In this document: positions 16,296 through 24,247 of the stretch, in pieces
Layout of the letters: every line of letters begins with the position of its first letter
Numbering within the stretch: position 1 is the first letter of the stretch
Assembly (NCBI RefSeq): GCF_005877905.1
Contig: NZ_SWDV01000003.1
Coordinates: forward strand, 186,001-250,000
Length of the DNA: 64,000 nucleotides
Direction: 5' to 3'
From: Pseudomonas nicosulfuronedens
GTDB lineage: Bacteria; Pseudomonadota; Gammaproteobacteria; Pseudomonadales; Pseudomonadaceae
Translations under genes and position numbers: made by a program
The notes under the pieces: generated by a model
Databases searched by the model: none
What the model was told of the DNA's origin: nothing
Seen by the model: only the letters and a program-made list of their open reading frames with translations

Positions 16296-17642
16296 ATGCT
16301 TCGGATCGTCACTGCCTTCCGCGCTCTGTACTTCGCCGCCGTCATGCTCTTGACCGGTTCCGGTCTGCTCAGTACCTACCTTGCCTTGCGCCTGGGCGCG
16401 GAGAAGGTCGATGGACTCTGGATCGGTGCCATGATGGCGGCCTACTACCTCGGTCTGGTACTGGGCGGCAAGATCGGCCACCGGCTGATCGCCCGTGTCG
16501 GCCACATCCGCGCCTATGTCGCCTGTGGCGGCCTGGTGACCGCCGCCGTGCTGGGCATCGGCCTGTTGCCGTGGATGGGGTTCTGGCTGGTCCTGCGGGT
16601 CGCCATCGGCCTGGGGATGATGTGCCAGTACATGGTCATCGAGAGCTGGCTCAACGAGCAGGCCGAGGCGCGCCAGCGCGGGCTGGTGTTCGCCGGCTAC
16701 ATGGTGGCCTCGTACCTGGGGCTGGTGCTCGGCCAACTGGTGCTGGTGGTGCATCCGGGGCTCGGCCCGGAACTGCCGATGCTGATCGCGCTGTGCTTTG
16801 CGATGTCGCTGATACCGGTGGCGATCACCCACAAGGTCCACCCGGCACCGCTGCGCCCGGCGCCGCTGGAGCCGCGCTTCTTCATCCAGCGGGTGCCGCA
16901 GTCGCTGACCACGGTGCTGGTGTCGGGGCTGGTGATTGGCTCCTTCTACGGCCTGGCGCCGCTCTATGCGGTGCGCCAGGGCTTGAGCACCGAGGAAATC
17001 GGTGTGTTCATGGGCGGCTGTATCTTCGCCGGGCTGGTGGTGCAGTGGCCGCTGGGTTGGCTCTCGGATCGCTACGATCGGGCGGCGCTGATCCGCAATG
17101 CCTCGATCCTGCTGCTGGTGGTGGCTTTGCCGCTGGCACTGTTGCCGATGCTGCCGCTGCCCCCGATCTCGCTGGCCTGGCTGTTGCCGATGGGGTTTAT
17201 CGTCTGCCTGGTCCAGTTCACCCTTTATCCGCTGGCAGTGGCGTTCTCCAATGACCATGTGGAGGGCGAACGCCGTGTTTCGCTGACGGCCATGCTGCTG
17301 GTGACCTTCGGCGTGGGTGCCTGTATCGGCCCACTGGCGGCCGGTGCGCTGATGAAGCTGTTCGGCGCGAACATGCTCTATGCGTTCGTCTGCGCCTGTT
17401 CACTGATACTGATCTGGCGCGTGCGCCCGGAGAAGGTCAGTGGTATGCACCGCGTCGACGAGGCGCCGGTCAAGCACGTCGCCACGCCGGACAGCCTGGC
17501 GTCTTCGCCGCTGTCCGCCGCGCTCGACCCGCGGGTCGACGAATCGGCGGTGGAAGAGCAGATGAAGGGCAACGACAACAGCGTGCCGACTCCCGAGCCA
17601 GCAGCGGAAACGGAAGCCGAGGAAGAAAGCCGGCCTGCCTGA
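16296..17642 (+). CDS. MFS transporter (YcaD/YfkF-like)
   Basis: A 448-residue MFS protein: 12 predicted hydrophobic segments with the loop motif 'LGGKIGHRLIARVGHIRAYV' after the second helix and 'GWLSDRYDRAALI' after the eighth, plus 'IESWLNEQA' typical of the YcaD branch. The last 70 residues are a hydrophilic, acidic tail. The ATG at 16296 is chosen because AGGAGG ends 4 bp upstream (16286-16291); an upstream in-frame start at 16212 would add an unlikely Cys/Pro/Gly-rich extension. The 287 bp between this gene and the ligase gene show nothing I can identify. Substrate unknown. Confidence 0.85.
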   Translation: MLRIVTAFRALYFAAVMLLTGSGLLSTYLALRLGAEKVDGLWIGAMMAAYYLGLVLGGKIGHRLIARVGHIRAYVACGGLVTAAVLGIGLLPWMGFWLVLRVAIGLGMMCQYMVIESWLNEQAEARQRGLVFAGYMVASYLGLVLGQLVLVVHPGLGPELPMLIALCFAMSLIPVAITHKVHPAPLRPAPLEPRFFIQRVPQSLTTVLVSGLVIGSFYGLAPLYAVRQGLSTEEIGVFMGGCIFAGLVVQWPLGWLSDRYDRAALIRNASILLLVVALPLALLPMLPLPPISLAWLLPMGFIVCLVQFTLYPLAVAFSNDHVEGERRVSLTAMLLVTFGVGACIGPLAAGALMKLFGANMLYAFVCACSLILIWRVRPEKVSGMHRVDEAPVKHVATPDSLASSPLSAALDPRVDESAVEEQMKGNDNSVPTPEPAAETEAEEESRPA

Positions 17643-17656
17643 GGCCGCAAGGGAAG

Positions 17657-17676
17657 GGCGGCAAGAGCTTGCCGCC
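17657..17676. terminator. Bidirectional hairpin between MFS gene and flgZ
   Basis: GGCGGCAA (17657-17664) pairs with TTGCCGCC (17669-17676), between the convergent stops of the MFS gene and flgZ. There is no strong T-run, so terminator strength is uncertain. Confidence 0.55.
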
Positions 17677-17685
17677 CGGGACGAA

Positions 17686-18435
17686 CTAGAACAGCTCGTC
17701 CTTCTCGAAGCGCCGGGCTTCGCGTTGCAGCTGGTAGACGAAACGCTCGATGTTGCGCTGCGCCAGGCCGCTCATCTGGTGGAAGCGCATGCCGGCAAAG
17801 CTGTAGCCGACCTTTTCCTCGAAATGCACGTGGCGCAGTTCGACCGCCATGGTCAGCGCGCCAAAGGGCAGCCGCGCAGTGAATTCCTCGTAGACCTGGC
17901 CGGGCTGCAGACGCTCGGCGGCGTTGCCTTCCAGGCGGATCTTGCAGCCAGTGGCGGAAATGTCGATCAGGCTGCCCTTGAGTGGAGACTTCAGCTTGCT
18001 GCCGGCAATCTCCACGGCCACCGGTTGGCCCTGGCCCACGGGGGCGCGGAAGGCATTGCGGCGCTGGTGGTAGAGCATCTCGGACGGCACTGGCAGCCAG
18101 TAGCAGCGAGCGCCGTCGATCTCGGAGAAGAAAGCGTTCTGGGTGTTTTCCCAGGCGATGCGCACGCCTTCGTGGAAGGCTTCGATACGGAATTGCTCGC
18201 CGTTCTGCAGGAAGCGCTCGCCGTCGTTGGGGATGAGTTCATCGAGGGCGACGATGTTGCGCTCGCGGTTGATCTCGACGACGAAGCTCTGGAAGCGCTG
18301 GCCGCGCCCTTCGAAGGTGATTACCAGGGGATCGTGACTGTCCATCAGCATTTTCAGGCTGGCGTGGATCTCCACCGGAGCTTTCAACACCTTCGGTGGT
18401 TGAGGGCCATTTTCCTCGGCGAACAGATTGGACAC
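17686..18435 (-). CDS. flgZ: Flagellar brake protein, PilZ cyclic-di-GMP receptor (YcgR/FlgZ)
   Basis: A 249-residue protein with an N-terminal YcgR domain and a C-terminal PilZ domain. The cyclic-di-GMP-binding residues are visible: RRNAFR (125-130) and D158-x-S160-x-x-G163 (DISATG). In Pseudomonas FlgZ binds the ligand and acts on the MotCD stator to slow swarming. The start is a GTG at 18435-18433; the frame extends upstream, but the sequence after this GTG (VSNLFAEENG) is the usual N-terminus. It is the last gene of the minus-strand flgM-flgN-flgZ group, 97 bp after flgN, and so is likely under the sigma28 promoter before flgM. Confidence 0.92.
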   Translation of the reverse strand: MSNLFAEENGPQPPKVLKAPVEIHASLKMLMDSHDPLVITFEGRGQRFQSFVVEINRERNIVALDELIPNDGERFLQNGEQFRIEAFHEGVRIAWENTQNAFFSEIDGARCYWLPVPSEMLYHQRRNAFRAPVGQGQPVAVEIAGSKLKSPLKGSLIDISATGCKIRLEGNAAERLQPGQVYEEFTARLPFGALTMAVELRHVHFEEKVGYSFAGMRFHQMSGLAQRNIERFVYQLQREARRFEKDELF

Positions 18436-18532
18436 GGTCCGCGGGTCTCCATTGTGTTTGTTATGAGTCGTGCACGGGGCAGGGCCGAATAGTGGCATTC
18501 TGCCCTAGGGCGGGCCTTCAGGCCAGAGAAGT

Positions 18533-18994
18533 TCAGGCCTGGCTGAGCGGGCGCTGGCGGTTGCTCTGGGTGGAGCCGCCGTAGCGATCATAGAGTCGAG
18601 GAGTGTCCTGGCCGCGCAGGATATCGAGCGTGCGCTCGGTGCTGGCCTGGCCGGAACGGATGATGCGGCCGTTGCGCTGGTTGGCTTCCTGGCAGCGTTC
18701 GAGCAGGGCGCCGAGCTCTTCGGCACGAGCGGTGAGAGCGGTGTTGCCGGTCGCCTGGGCGATCTGTGCAAGCCCTTTGCTGTCCGCGCTGACGCCGGCC
18801 TGTTGCAGTGCCTGGGTGCGGATGCGACCGTTCTGCTCGAGCTGATGCAGCAGCGGCAGCTTGCTGTCGAGCAGCTTCTGCAGCTGGTCCAGGTCGCGTG
18901 CTTGCAGCGCCTGGTACTCGTCGTCGATCAGCTGCAGCAGGTTGCTGGCTGCTTCGATGTCGCCGTTGATCAGGGAAAGCAGGGCATCGGACAT
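18533..18994 (-). CDS. flgN: FlgN, export chaperone for FlgK/FlgL
   Basis: A 153-residue, highly helical, Gln/Leu-rich protein with the coiled-coil character of FlgN chaperones ('LLQLIDDEYQALQARDLDQLQKLLDSK'-type heptads near residues 19-45). FlgN binds the C-termini of the hook-filament junction proteins FlgK and FlgL and delivers them to the export gate. It sits between flgM and flgZ, 43 bp after flgM. FlgN sequences are poorly conserved, but length, composition and position agree. Confidence 0.9.
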   Translation of the reverse strand: MSDALLSLINGDIEAASNLLQLIDDEYQALQARDLDQLQKLLDSKLPLLHQLEQNGRIRTQALQQAGVSADSKGLAQIAQATGNTALTARAEELGALLERCQEANQRNGRIIRSGQASTERTLDILRGQDTPRLYDRYGGSTQSNRQRPLSQA

Positions 18995-19037
18995 CTTGGG
19001 CTCGGCGTACTAGCGGTTGACCAGGCGCTGAGTGAAC

Positions 19038-19352
19038 TCAGCGCTGGGATTCGAAATCGAGCAGCTTGCTGGCGACTTTCTGGCTGTCGACCTGGTAGCT
19101 GCCGTCAGCGATGGCCGCCTTGATGCGGGCCACTTTCTCGTTGTCGACCACGGGCTGGTCCTTCAGTTGATCGCTTACTTTCTGCAGTTGCTGCGCGGTG
19201 TCGCTCAGCTGTACCGACTCGCCGCTCTTGGCCGGGGCGTTGACGGAGGCATTCTCTGCGGCGGCTTCGCTGCGACCGCTCTGGGCAGCACTGCTACGGC
19301 CAGTGCTGGCTGTCGTAGAGGCCGGGTTCAGCCGGTTGAAGTCGATGACCAT
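19038..19352 (-). CDS. flgM: FlgM, anti-sigma28 factor
   Basis: A 104-residue protein starting [10 protein letters not shown], the typical Pseudomonas FlgM N-terminus. The first half is low-complexity Ser/Ala-rich (disordered) and the C-terminal half (about 45-104) carries the sigma28-binding region ('[13 protein letters not shown]', '[18 protein letters not shown]'). FlgM holds FliA inactive until the hook is complete and is then exported. The frame extends upstream to 19442 but would run through a sigma28 promoter, so the ATG at 19352-19350 is chosen. First gene of flgM-flgN-flgZ. Confidence 0.95.
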   Translation of the reverse strand: MVIDFNRLNPASTTASTGRSSAAQSGRSEAAAENASVNAPAKSGESVQLSDTAQQLQKVSDQLKDQPVVDNEKVARIKAAIADGSYQVDSQKVASKLLDFESQR

Positions 19353-19389
19353 GGTGGAAACCTCTGGAGGTATTGGACGCTTGCCAAGC

Positions 19390-19416
19390 TTTTCGGCCGT
19401 CCTGAAAGAAACTTTA
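19390..19416 (-). promoter_or_regulatory. Sigma28 (FliA) promoter of flgM
   Basis: Read on the minus strand: TAAAGTTT (19416-19409), exactly 11 bp, then GCCGAAAA (19397-19390). The enterobacterial FliA consensus is TAAAGTTT-N11-GCCGATAA, so only one position differs. It lies 38 bp before the flgM start codon, fitting FliA-dependent autoregulation of flgM. Confidence 0.88.
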
Positions 19417-19493
19417 GGCCGAATTTTCGTGCGCCTGAGCACATTTTGCAGAGGGCTGCGCTCATCATGCCAGAAAAAGCCCGAGGTCGAGCG

Positions 19494-20252
19494 CTACAGG
19501 CTGACTTCCACGGTCCCCGGCTCCACCACGCGAGCCCTGACGATACGCTGGGAGCGCAGGTTGCGCACGCGGATCTGCTCACCGGTTACGCCATCGGACA
19601 GCGCTTCGCCGGGCATGAACACGTTGATCGCACTGGTCCTGGCGCGAATCACCACCTGGTCGCCCTTGCGCACGGCCGCCGCCTGTTCGAGGAAGACCGG
19701 CGCCAGCACCTGGTCGTTGACGGTTGGGCGCTTGAGCTTCATGCCGACCACCTGGCTCGGATCGGTCAGGTAGCCCTGGCTCAGTTGGCCGACGTCCCGC
19801 TCGACGACACTGACGTCACCCGGTTCGACGACATGGTTGCGCTGCAGCGGCAGGGTGGTGACGACAACTTGACGGAACAGCTTGACCGTCGCCGGCACGA
19901 ACACCGTCCAGGGCGAGCTGCCCTCGCAGAGCACCCGCACGGTGACCCGACCAACGGGCTGTGCCGGGCTTTCCAGCTTCTGCGTCAGGTCCTTGTCGCA
20001 TTGCGTCAGGCGCAGGCGGGGGTCGATGCGTGCGACTTCAATCTCGTAGCGCGCGTCTATGCCCGAAGTCTGCAGATAATCTTCCACCTTGAACTCAAGA
20101 AAGCCCTGGGTGGAGCCGATAAGGATTTCAGGCGCGGTGAAGCCTTCCGCCCCAGCCGGGGAGAGGGTCAGCGCACCCGTCATGCCGAGCAGCGCAGCCA
20201 TCAGGGCGCGCGCGGGTCTCAGCTGTCGGAAAAATGTCGTTGCCTGTTTCAT
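19494..20252 (-). CDS. flgA: FlgA, P-ring assembly chaperone
   Basis: A 252-residue periplasmic protein. The start at 20252 gives MKQATTFFRQLRPARALMAA..., a signal peptide ending around 'SPAGA|EGF'. The frame is open much further upstream but would cover the cheV start. The C-terminal half is the SAF-like domain (e.g. 'VEPGDVSVVERDVGQLSQGYL' and 'VRKGDQVVIRARTSAINVFMPGEAL'). FlgA is needed to polymerise FlgI into the P ring. It is divergent from cheV with 67 bp between starts, and is followed by flgM after 141 bp that contain the flgM promoter. Confidence 0.93.
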   Translation of the reverse strand: MKQATTFFRQLRPARALMAALLGMTGALTLSPAGAEGFTAPEILIGSTQGFLEFKVEDYLQTSGIDARYEIEVARIDPRLRLTQCDKDLTQKLESPAQPVGRVTVRVLCEGSSPWTVFVPATVKLFRQVVVTTLPLQRNHVVEPGDVSVVERDVGQLSQGYLTDPSQVVGMKLKRPTVNDQVLAPVFLEQAAAVRKGDQVVIRARTSAINVFMPGEALSDGVTGEQIRVRNLRSQRIVRARVVEPGTVEVSL

Positions 20253-20319
20253 GCAACGATCCAAGCAATGGTCATGCCGCCTTCGTGAGTCGGGCGGCGT
20301 TGCGTGCACAGGAGGCTCA

Positions 20320-21258
20320 ATGGCCGGAGTCATGGATTCGGTCAACCAGCGTACGCAGCTGGTTGGCCAGAATCGTCTCGAACTGCTGCTGTTCCGCTTG
20401 AACGGCAGCCAGCTGTACGGGATCAACGTGTTCAAGGTGAAGGAGGTGCTGCAGTGCCCCCGCCTGACCGTGATGCCCAAGTCCAGCCAGGTGGTGCGTG
20501 GGGTGGCGAACATCCGTGGCGGCACCATTCCGATCCTCGATCTGGCGCTGGCCACGGGGCGTCACGCCCTGCGGGACATTGCCAACAGCTTCGTGATCAT
20601 CACCGAGTACAACACCAAGGTGCAGGGCTTCCTGGTGCATTCGGTGGAGCGCATCGTCAACATGAACTGGGAGTCGATCCATCCGCCACCCAAGGGGACC
20701 GGCCGCGATCACTACCTGACGGCGGTGACGCGGGTGGACAACCAGCTGGTGGAAATCATCGACGTGGAGAAGATCCTCGCCGAAGTGGCACCGACCTCGG
20801 AGGACATCTCCGAAGGCGTGCTGGATGCCGAGACCCAGGCCCGCGCGGTGAGCAAGCGCGTGCTGGTGGTGGACGATTCCTCCGTGGCACGCAAGCAGCT
20901 GGTGCGTTGCCTGGAGACCGTCGGCGTGGAAGTGCTGGCGCTCAACGACGGCCGCCAGGCGCTGGACTACCTGCGCCAGATGGTGGAAGCCGGTGGGCAT
21001 CCGGGCAGCGATCTGTTGATGGTGATCTCGGATATCGAGATGCCGGAAATGGATGGCTACACGCTCACGGCGGAAATCCGTCACGACCCGCGCATGCAGG
21101 ATCTGCACATTCTCCTGCATACTTCGTTGTCCGGGGTGTTCAACCAGGCGATGGTGAGAAAGGTCGGCGCTGACGACTTCCTCGCCAAGTTCCGTCCCGA
21201 TGACCTGGCGGCCCGCGTGTCGGACCGCATCAAGGCAGTGGATGGCGCGACGGCCTGA
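20320..21258 (+). CDS. cheV: CheV, chemotaxis coupling protein with receiver domain
   Basis: A 312-residue two-domain protein. Residues about 15-155 form a CheW-like coupling domain ('LLLFRLNGSQLYGINVFKVKEV', 'VRGVANIRGGTIPILDLALA'). Residues about 178-305 form a response-regulator receiver with the acidic pair D185/D186 (VLVVDDSS) and phospho-acceptor D238 (VISDIEMPEMDG). It links chemoreceptors to CheA and can be phosphorylated by it. The ATG at 20320 has a GGAGG five bases upstream (20311-20315). It is followed by cheR after 122 bp. Confidence 0.94.
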   Translation: MAGVMDSVNQRTQLVGQNRLELLLFRLNGSQLYGINVFKVKEVLQCPRLTVMPKSSQVVRGVANIRGGTIPILDLALATGRHALRDIANSFVIITEYNTKVQGFLVHSVERIVNMNWESIHPPPKGTGRDHYLTAVTRVDNQLVEIIDVEKILAEVAPTSEDISEGVLDAETQARAVSKRVLVVDDSSVARKQLVRCLETVGVEVLALNDGRQALDYLRQMVEAGGHPGSDLLMVISDIEMPEMDGYTLTAEIRHDPRMQDLHILLHTSLSGVFNQAMVRKVGADDFLAKFRPDDLAARVSDRIKAVDGATA

Positions 21259-21380
21259 TGCCTGAGTGACGAGATGCGGGTGGCGCCGGTGCCGCCCGCA
21301 TCGTCTATGGTTTTTTGAGCACCGGTCAGGCAGCTGTCGTCGTATTGCCGGCAGCCGTCCACGAGCAAAGAGGCTTATCT

Positions 21381-22202
21381 GTGACATCCACCAATTCTGA
21401 ATTCGAGCTGTTCCGGGATTTCCTGGAGAAGACCTGCGGCATCCTCCTGGGCGCCAACAAGCAGTACCTGGTCTCCAGCCGCTTGAACAAGTTGATGGAG
21501 CAGCAGGGCATCAAGTCCCTGGGCGAACTGGTACAGAAGATCCAGATACGCAGCCAGCTGCGCGAGCAGGTGGTCGACGCCATGACCACCAACGAAACCC
21601 TGTGGTTTCGCGATACCTACCCCTTCGAGGTACTGAAGAACCGCGTGCTGCCAGAGATGATCAAGGCCTCGCCCGGCCAGCGCCTGCGTATCTGGTCGGC
21701 CGCCTGTTCGTCGGGGCAGGAGCCGTATTCGCTATCGATGGCCATCGACGAGTTCGAGCGCACCAACCTCGGCCAGTTGAAGGCGGGTGTGCAGATCGTT
21801 GCCACCGACCTTTCCGGCTCCATGCTCTCTGCCTGCAAGGCCGGCGAGTACGACAGCCTGGCCATCGGCCGTGGCCTGTCGCAGGAGCGCCTGGCGCGCT
21901 ACTTCGACCAGAAGACGCCCGGACGCTGGACGGTGAAGCCGCCCATCAAGAGTCGCGTGGAGTTCCGCGCGCTGAACCTGCTGGACAGCTACGCGACGCT
22001 GGGCAAGTTCGACATGGTGTTCTGCCGCAACGTGCTGATCTATTTCTCGGCTGAGGTGAAGCGCGACATCCTGCTGCGCATCCATGCCACCCTCAAGCCC
22101 GGCGGCTATCTGTTCCTCGGCGCATCCGAAGCGCTCAACGCGCTGCCGGACCATTACCAGATGGTCCAGTGCAGCCCGGGGATCATCTACAAGGCCAAGT
22201 GA
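21381..22202 (+). CDS. cheR: CheR, chemoreceptor methyltransferase
   Basis: A 273-residue SAM-dependent methyltransferase that methylates glutamates of chemoreceptors. The N-terminal helical domain (FRDFLEKTCGILLGANKQYLVSSRLNKLM) is followed by the SAM-binding core with 'IWSAACSSGQEPYSLSMAI' and 'FDMVFCRNVLIYFS'. The start is a GTG at 21381 with AGAGG seven bases upstream; an upstream in-frame start at 21315 is less likely because it precedes that site. It is downstream of cheV and upstream of the flgB regulatory region, an order also seen in P. putida/fluorescens-type loci. Confidence 0.94.
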   Translation: MTSTNSEFELFRDFLEKTCGILLGANKQYLVSSRLNKLMEQQGIKSLGELVQKIQIRSQLREQVVDAMTTNETLWFRDTYPFEVLKNRVLPEMIKASPGQRLRIWSAACSSGQEPYSLSMAIDEFERTNLGQLKAGVQIVATDLSGSMLSACKAGEYDSLAIGRGLSQERLARYFDQKTPGRWTVKPPIKSRVEFRALNLLDSYATLGKFDMVFCRNVLIYFSAEVKRDILLRIHATLKPGGYLFLGASEALNALPDHYQMVQCSPGIIYKAK

Positions 22203-22272
22203 TTGGCCGATGCCCCGCCTGTTCGGGCGGGGCTCTTGCTACTGCATTCACATTCAGCATTCGCATTCAGCC

Positions 22273-22427
22273 GATCGCGGACGAAGTCCGCTCCTGTGCA
22301 GGGATCGGCCTGTGTAGGAGCGGATCCTATCCGCGATCCGCCGACAAGCCCGGCGCCGGGCGTGGCCCTGTTTTTTCTGGAACGGCGGAATCTCGTGCTC
22401 GGGAATCGCGGACAAGGTCCGCTCCTA
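22273..22427. repeat. Cluster of three REP-like units (family C)
   Basis: Three copies of a third REP type: ATCGCGGACGAAGTCCGCTCCTG (22273-22295), an inverted GTAGGAGCGGATCCTATCCGCGAT (22314-22337), and ATCGCGGACAAGGTCCGCTCCTAC (22404-22427). They occupy the first half of the 443-bp cheR-flgB gap. The cores differ from families A and B but share the GTAGGAGC end. Confidence 0.75.
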
Positions 22428-22453
22428 CAGGGACGGTTCTGCGCCGAGCAAGG

Positions 22454-22543
22454 GCGGCAAAGCGCAGCGGCAAGCTTGCCGCCTTGCCTCTGGCGGCAAG
22501 GAAAACAGTTGCCGCTTTGCCGCTGTTTGCCGCTTCTTGCCGC
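22454..22543. promoter_or_regulatory. Array of eight TTGCCGC heptamers upstream of flgB (candidate enhancer)
   Basis: TTGCCGC occurs on the plus strand at 22476, 22509, 22517, 22527 and 22537 (the last four spaced 8, 10 and 10 bp apart) and as GCGGCAA at 22454, 22467 and 22493: eight exact copies in 90 bp, ending 46 bp before the sigma54 -24 element. Such phased repeats upstream of a sigma54 promoter suggest an activator-binding enhancer (FleR or FleQ are candidates from known biology). Identity of the binding protein is inference. Confidence 0.55.
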
Positions 22544-22588
22544 TCTAAAGATTCGCTCAAACCCTTGAAAATAAAGGGAATGAAAATA

Positions 22589-22604
22589 TGGCACGCACCT
22601 TGCT
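22589..22604 (+). promoter_or_regulatory. Sigma54 promoter of flgBCDE
   Basis: TGGCACGCACCTTGCT: the invariant GG (22590-22591) and GC (22602-22603) are separated by 10 bp, as required by RpoN, and the flanking bases match TGGCAC-N5-TTGCT fully. It lies 42 bp before the flgB start codon. A weak IHF-like match (CTCAAACCCTTG) lies between it and the TTGCCGC array. Confidence 0.88.
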
Positions 22605-22645
22605 GAAGTGTTGGCAAGCCCACACCGGCAAACAGGTTCGTGACC

Positions 22646-23053
22646 ATGAGCATCAGCTTCGACAAAGCCCTCGGCATCCACCAGCAAGCGCTGAGCTTCC
22701 GCTCCCAGCGCGCTGAAGTTCTGGCCAACAACCTGGCCAACGCCGACACGCCCAACTACAAGGCGCGCGACCTGGATTTCGCCTCGGTGCTGGCGGCCCA
22801 GTCGGACAAGATGAAGAACGGCACCTTCAGCGCGACCCTGACCAATTCGCATCACATTGCCGCTGATGGTTTCGGCATGGGTGACGAGTCGCTGAAGTAC
22901 CGCATCCCGAACCAGCCTTCGGTCGACCAGAATACCGTCGACGAACAGATCGAGCAGGCCAACTACGCGGAGAACTCCGTGCAGTTCCAGGCCTCGTTCA
23001 CCTTCCTCAACAGCAAGTTCAAAGGGCTGATGAACGCCCTGCGCGGGGAGTAA
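22646..23053 (+). CDS. flgB: FlgB, flagellar proximal rod protein
   Basis: A 135-residue rod protein with the conserved N-terminal rod/hook motif 'RAEVLANNLANADTPNYKARDLDF' (residues about 25-48) and a C-terminal amphipathic helix ('VQFQASFTFLNSKFKGLMNALRG'). An in-frame GTG lies two codons upstream (22640); the ATG at 22646 is preferred. First gene of flgBCDE, behind a sigma54 promoter and the TTGCCGC array; flgC follows 5 bp after the stop. Confidence 0.96.
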   Translation: MSISFDKALGIHQQALSFRSQRAEVLANNLANADTPNYKARDLDFASVLAAQSDKMKNGTFSATLTNSHHIAADGFGMGDESLKYRIPNQPSVDQNTVDEQIEQANYAENSVQFQASFTFLNSKFKGLMNALRGE

Positions 23054-23058
23054 TCGCC

Positions 23059-23502
23059 ATGTCGCTCGCCAGTGTCTTCAACATCGCCGGTACCGGCATG
23101 AGTGCCCAGACCACCCGCCTGAACACCACCGCGTCGAACATCGCCAACGCCGAGAGCGTCTCCTCGAGCATCGACCAGACCTACCGCGCCCGTCACCCGG
23201 TGTTCTCCACCATGCTGCAGAACGCCCAGGGCGGCGACCAGGGTTCGCTGTTCGGCGAGACCGACCAGGCGGGTTCGGGTGTGCAGGTGCTGGGCGTGGT
23301 CGAGGACCAGAGCCCGCTGGTGCCGCGCTACGAGCCGAACCACCCGGCCGCTGACAAGGACGGCTACGTCTACTACCCCAATGTCAACGTGGTGGAGGAG
23401 ATGGCCGACATGATCTCCGCCAGCCGTTCTTTCCAGAGCAACGCGGAAATGATGAACACCGCCAAGCAGATGATGCAGAAGGTCCTGACCCTGGGTCAGT
23501 AA
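23059..23502 (+). CDS. flgC: FlgC, flagellar proximal rod protein
   Basis: A 147-residue rod protein. The N-terminus 'FNIAGTGMSAQTTRLNTTASNIANAES' and the C-terminus 'VVEEMADMISASRSFQSNAEMMNTAKQMMQKVL' are the two coiled-coil ends common to axial proteins. It is cotranscribed with flgB (5-bp gap) and flgD (16-bp gap). It builds the proximal rod with FlgB, FlgF and FliE. Confidence 0.96.
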   Translation: MSLASVFNIAGTGMSAQTTRLNTTASNIANAESVSSSIDQTYRARHPVFSTMLQNAQGGDQGSLFGETDQAGSGVQVLGVVEDQSPLVPRYEPNHPAADKDGYVYYPNVNVVEEMADMISASRSFQSNAEMMNTAKQMMQKVLTLGQ

Positions 23503-23518
23503 GCGCAGAGGACGCCCC

Positions 23519-24220
23519 ATGAGCATCAATACCGATAACACCACGTCGAACTCGGTCCTGACGTCGCTGAACGCCGGGTCCAAGAGCTCGTCGTCCACGA
23601 CCGAGACCGGGACCAGCGCGCTGGGCAAGGATTCCTTCCTGCAACTGCTGGTCACCCAGCTGAACAACCAGAACCCCCTGGACCCGCAGGACAACACCGA
23701 GTTCGTCTCCCAGCTGGCGCAGTTCAGCAGCCTGGAGAGCATGCAGAACCTGGATACCACCCTGGGTACCTTCTATTCCTCGTTCCAGTCGTCGCAGGCC
23801 CTGCAGGCTTCCTCGCTGGTCGGCCGCTCGGTGATCGTCAACTCCAGCAAGGTACAGGTCGACGACCCGAGTGCCGGCGTCAACGGCACCCTGGTGATGC
23901 CGTCCGGCGGCGACGGCGTGACCCTGAAGATCTACGACGACTCCGGCGACCTGGTGCGCACCGTCGACATGGGCAGCCAGAAGGCCGGCAACATCGACTT
24001 CAAGTGGGACGGCAAGGACGACAGCGGCGAGCTGGTGGGTGCCGGCACTTACACCGTCAAGGCCACCGCCAGCCTGGACGGTACCAGTACCGCCCTGACC
24101 ACCTACCTGCCGGCCACGGTCAACAGCGTCACGCTCGGCCAGAACGGCGGGGAAATGTCCCTGAACCTGGCGGGCATCGGCGCCGTTTCCGCCTCCAGCA
24201 TTCAGACCATCGGAAAATAA
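23519..24220 (+). CDS. flgD: FlgD, hook-capping/scaffold protein
   Basis: A 233-residue protein. Its N-terminal region shows the FlgD export/capping signature 'KDSFLQLLVTQLNNQNPLDPQDNTEFVSQLAQFSSLE' (residues about 38-75), followed by an Ig-like FLG/FN3 domain ('DGVTLKIYDDSGDLVRTVDMG', 'FKWDGKDDSGELVGAGTYTVKA'). FlgD caps the growing hook while FlgE is added beneath it. It lies between flgC and flgE in the operon. Confidence 0.95.
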   Translation: MSINTDNTTSNSVLTSLNAGSKSSSSTTETGTSALGKDSFLQLLVTQLNNQNPLDPQDNTEFVSQLAQFSSLESMQNLDTTLGTFYSSFQSSQALQASSLVGRSVIVNSSKVQVDDPSAGVNGTLVMPSGGDGVTLKIYDDSGDLVRTVDMGSQKAGNIDFKWDGKDDSGELVGAGTYTVKATASLDGTSTALTTYLPATVNSVTLGQNGGEMSLNLAGIGAVSASSIQTIGK

Positions 24221-24247
24221 CGCCGCGTTTCGGCACAGGAGCAACAC

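Noticed and set aside
17657-17676. The TTGCCGCC/GGCGGCAA pair as another member of the flgB heptamer set.
   Set aside because: It forms a tight hairpin between two convergent stop codons, so a terminator role is simpler.
22203-22645. CRISPR-like array in the cheR-flgB gap.
   Set aside because: The repeated units are only 7 bp or are REP-type palindromes, with no regular spacers of constant length and no cas genes nearby.
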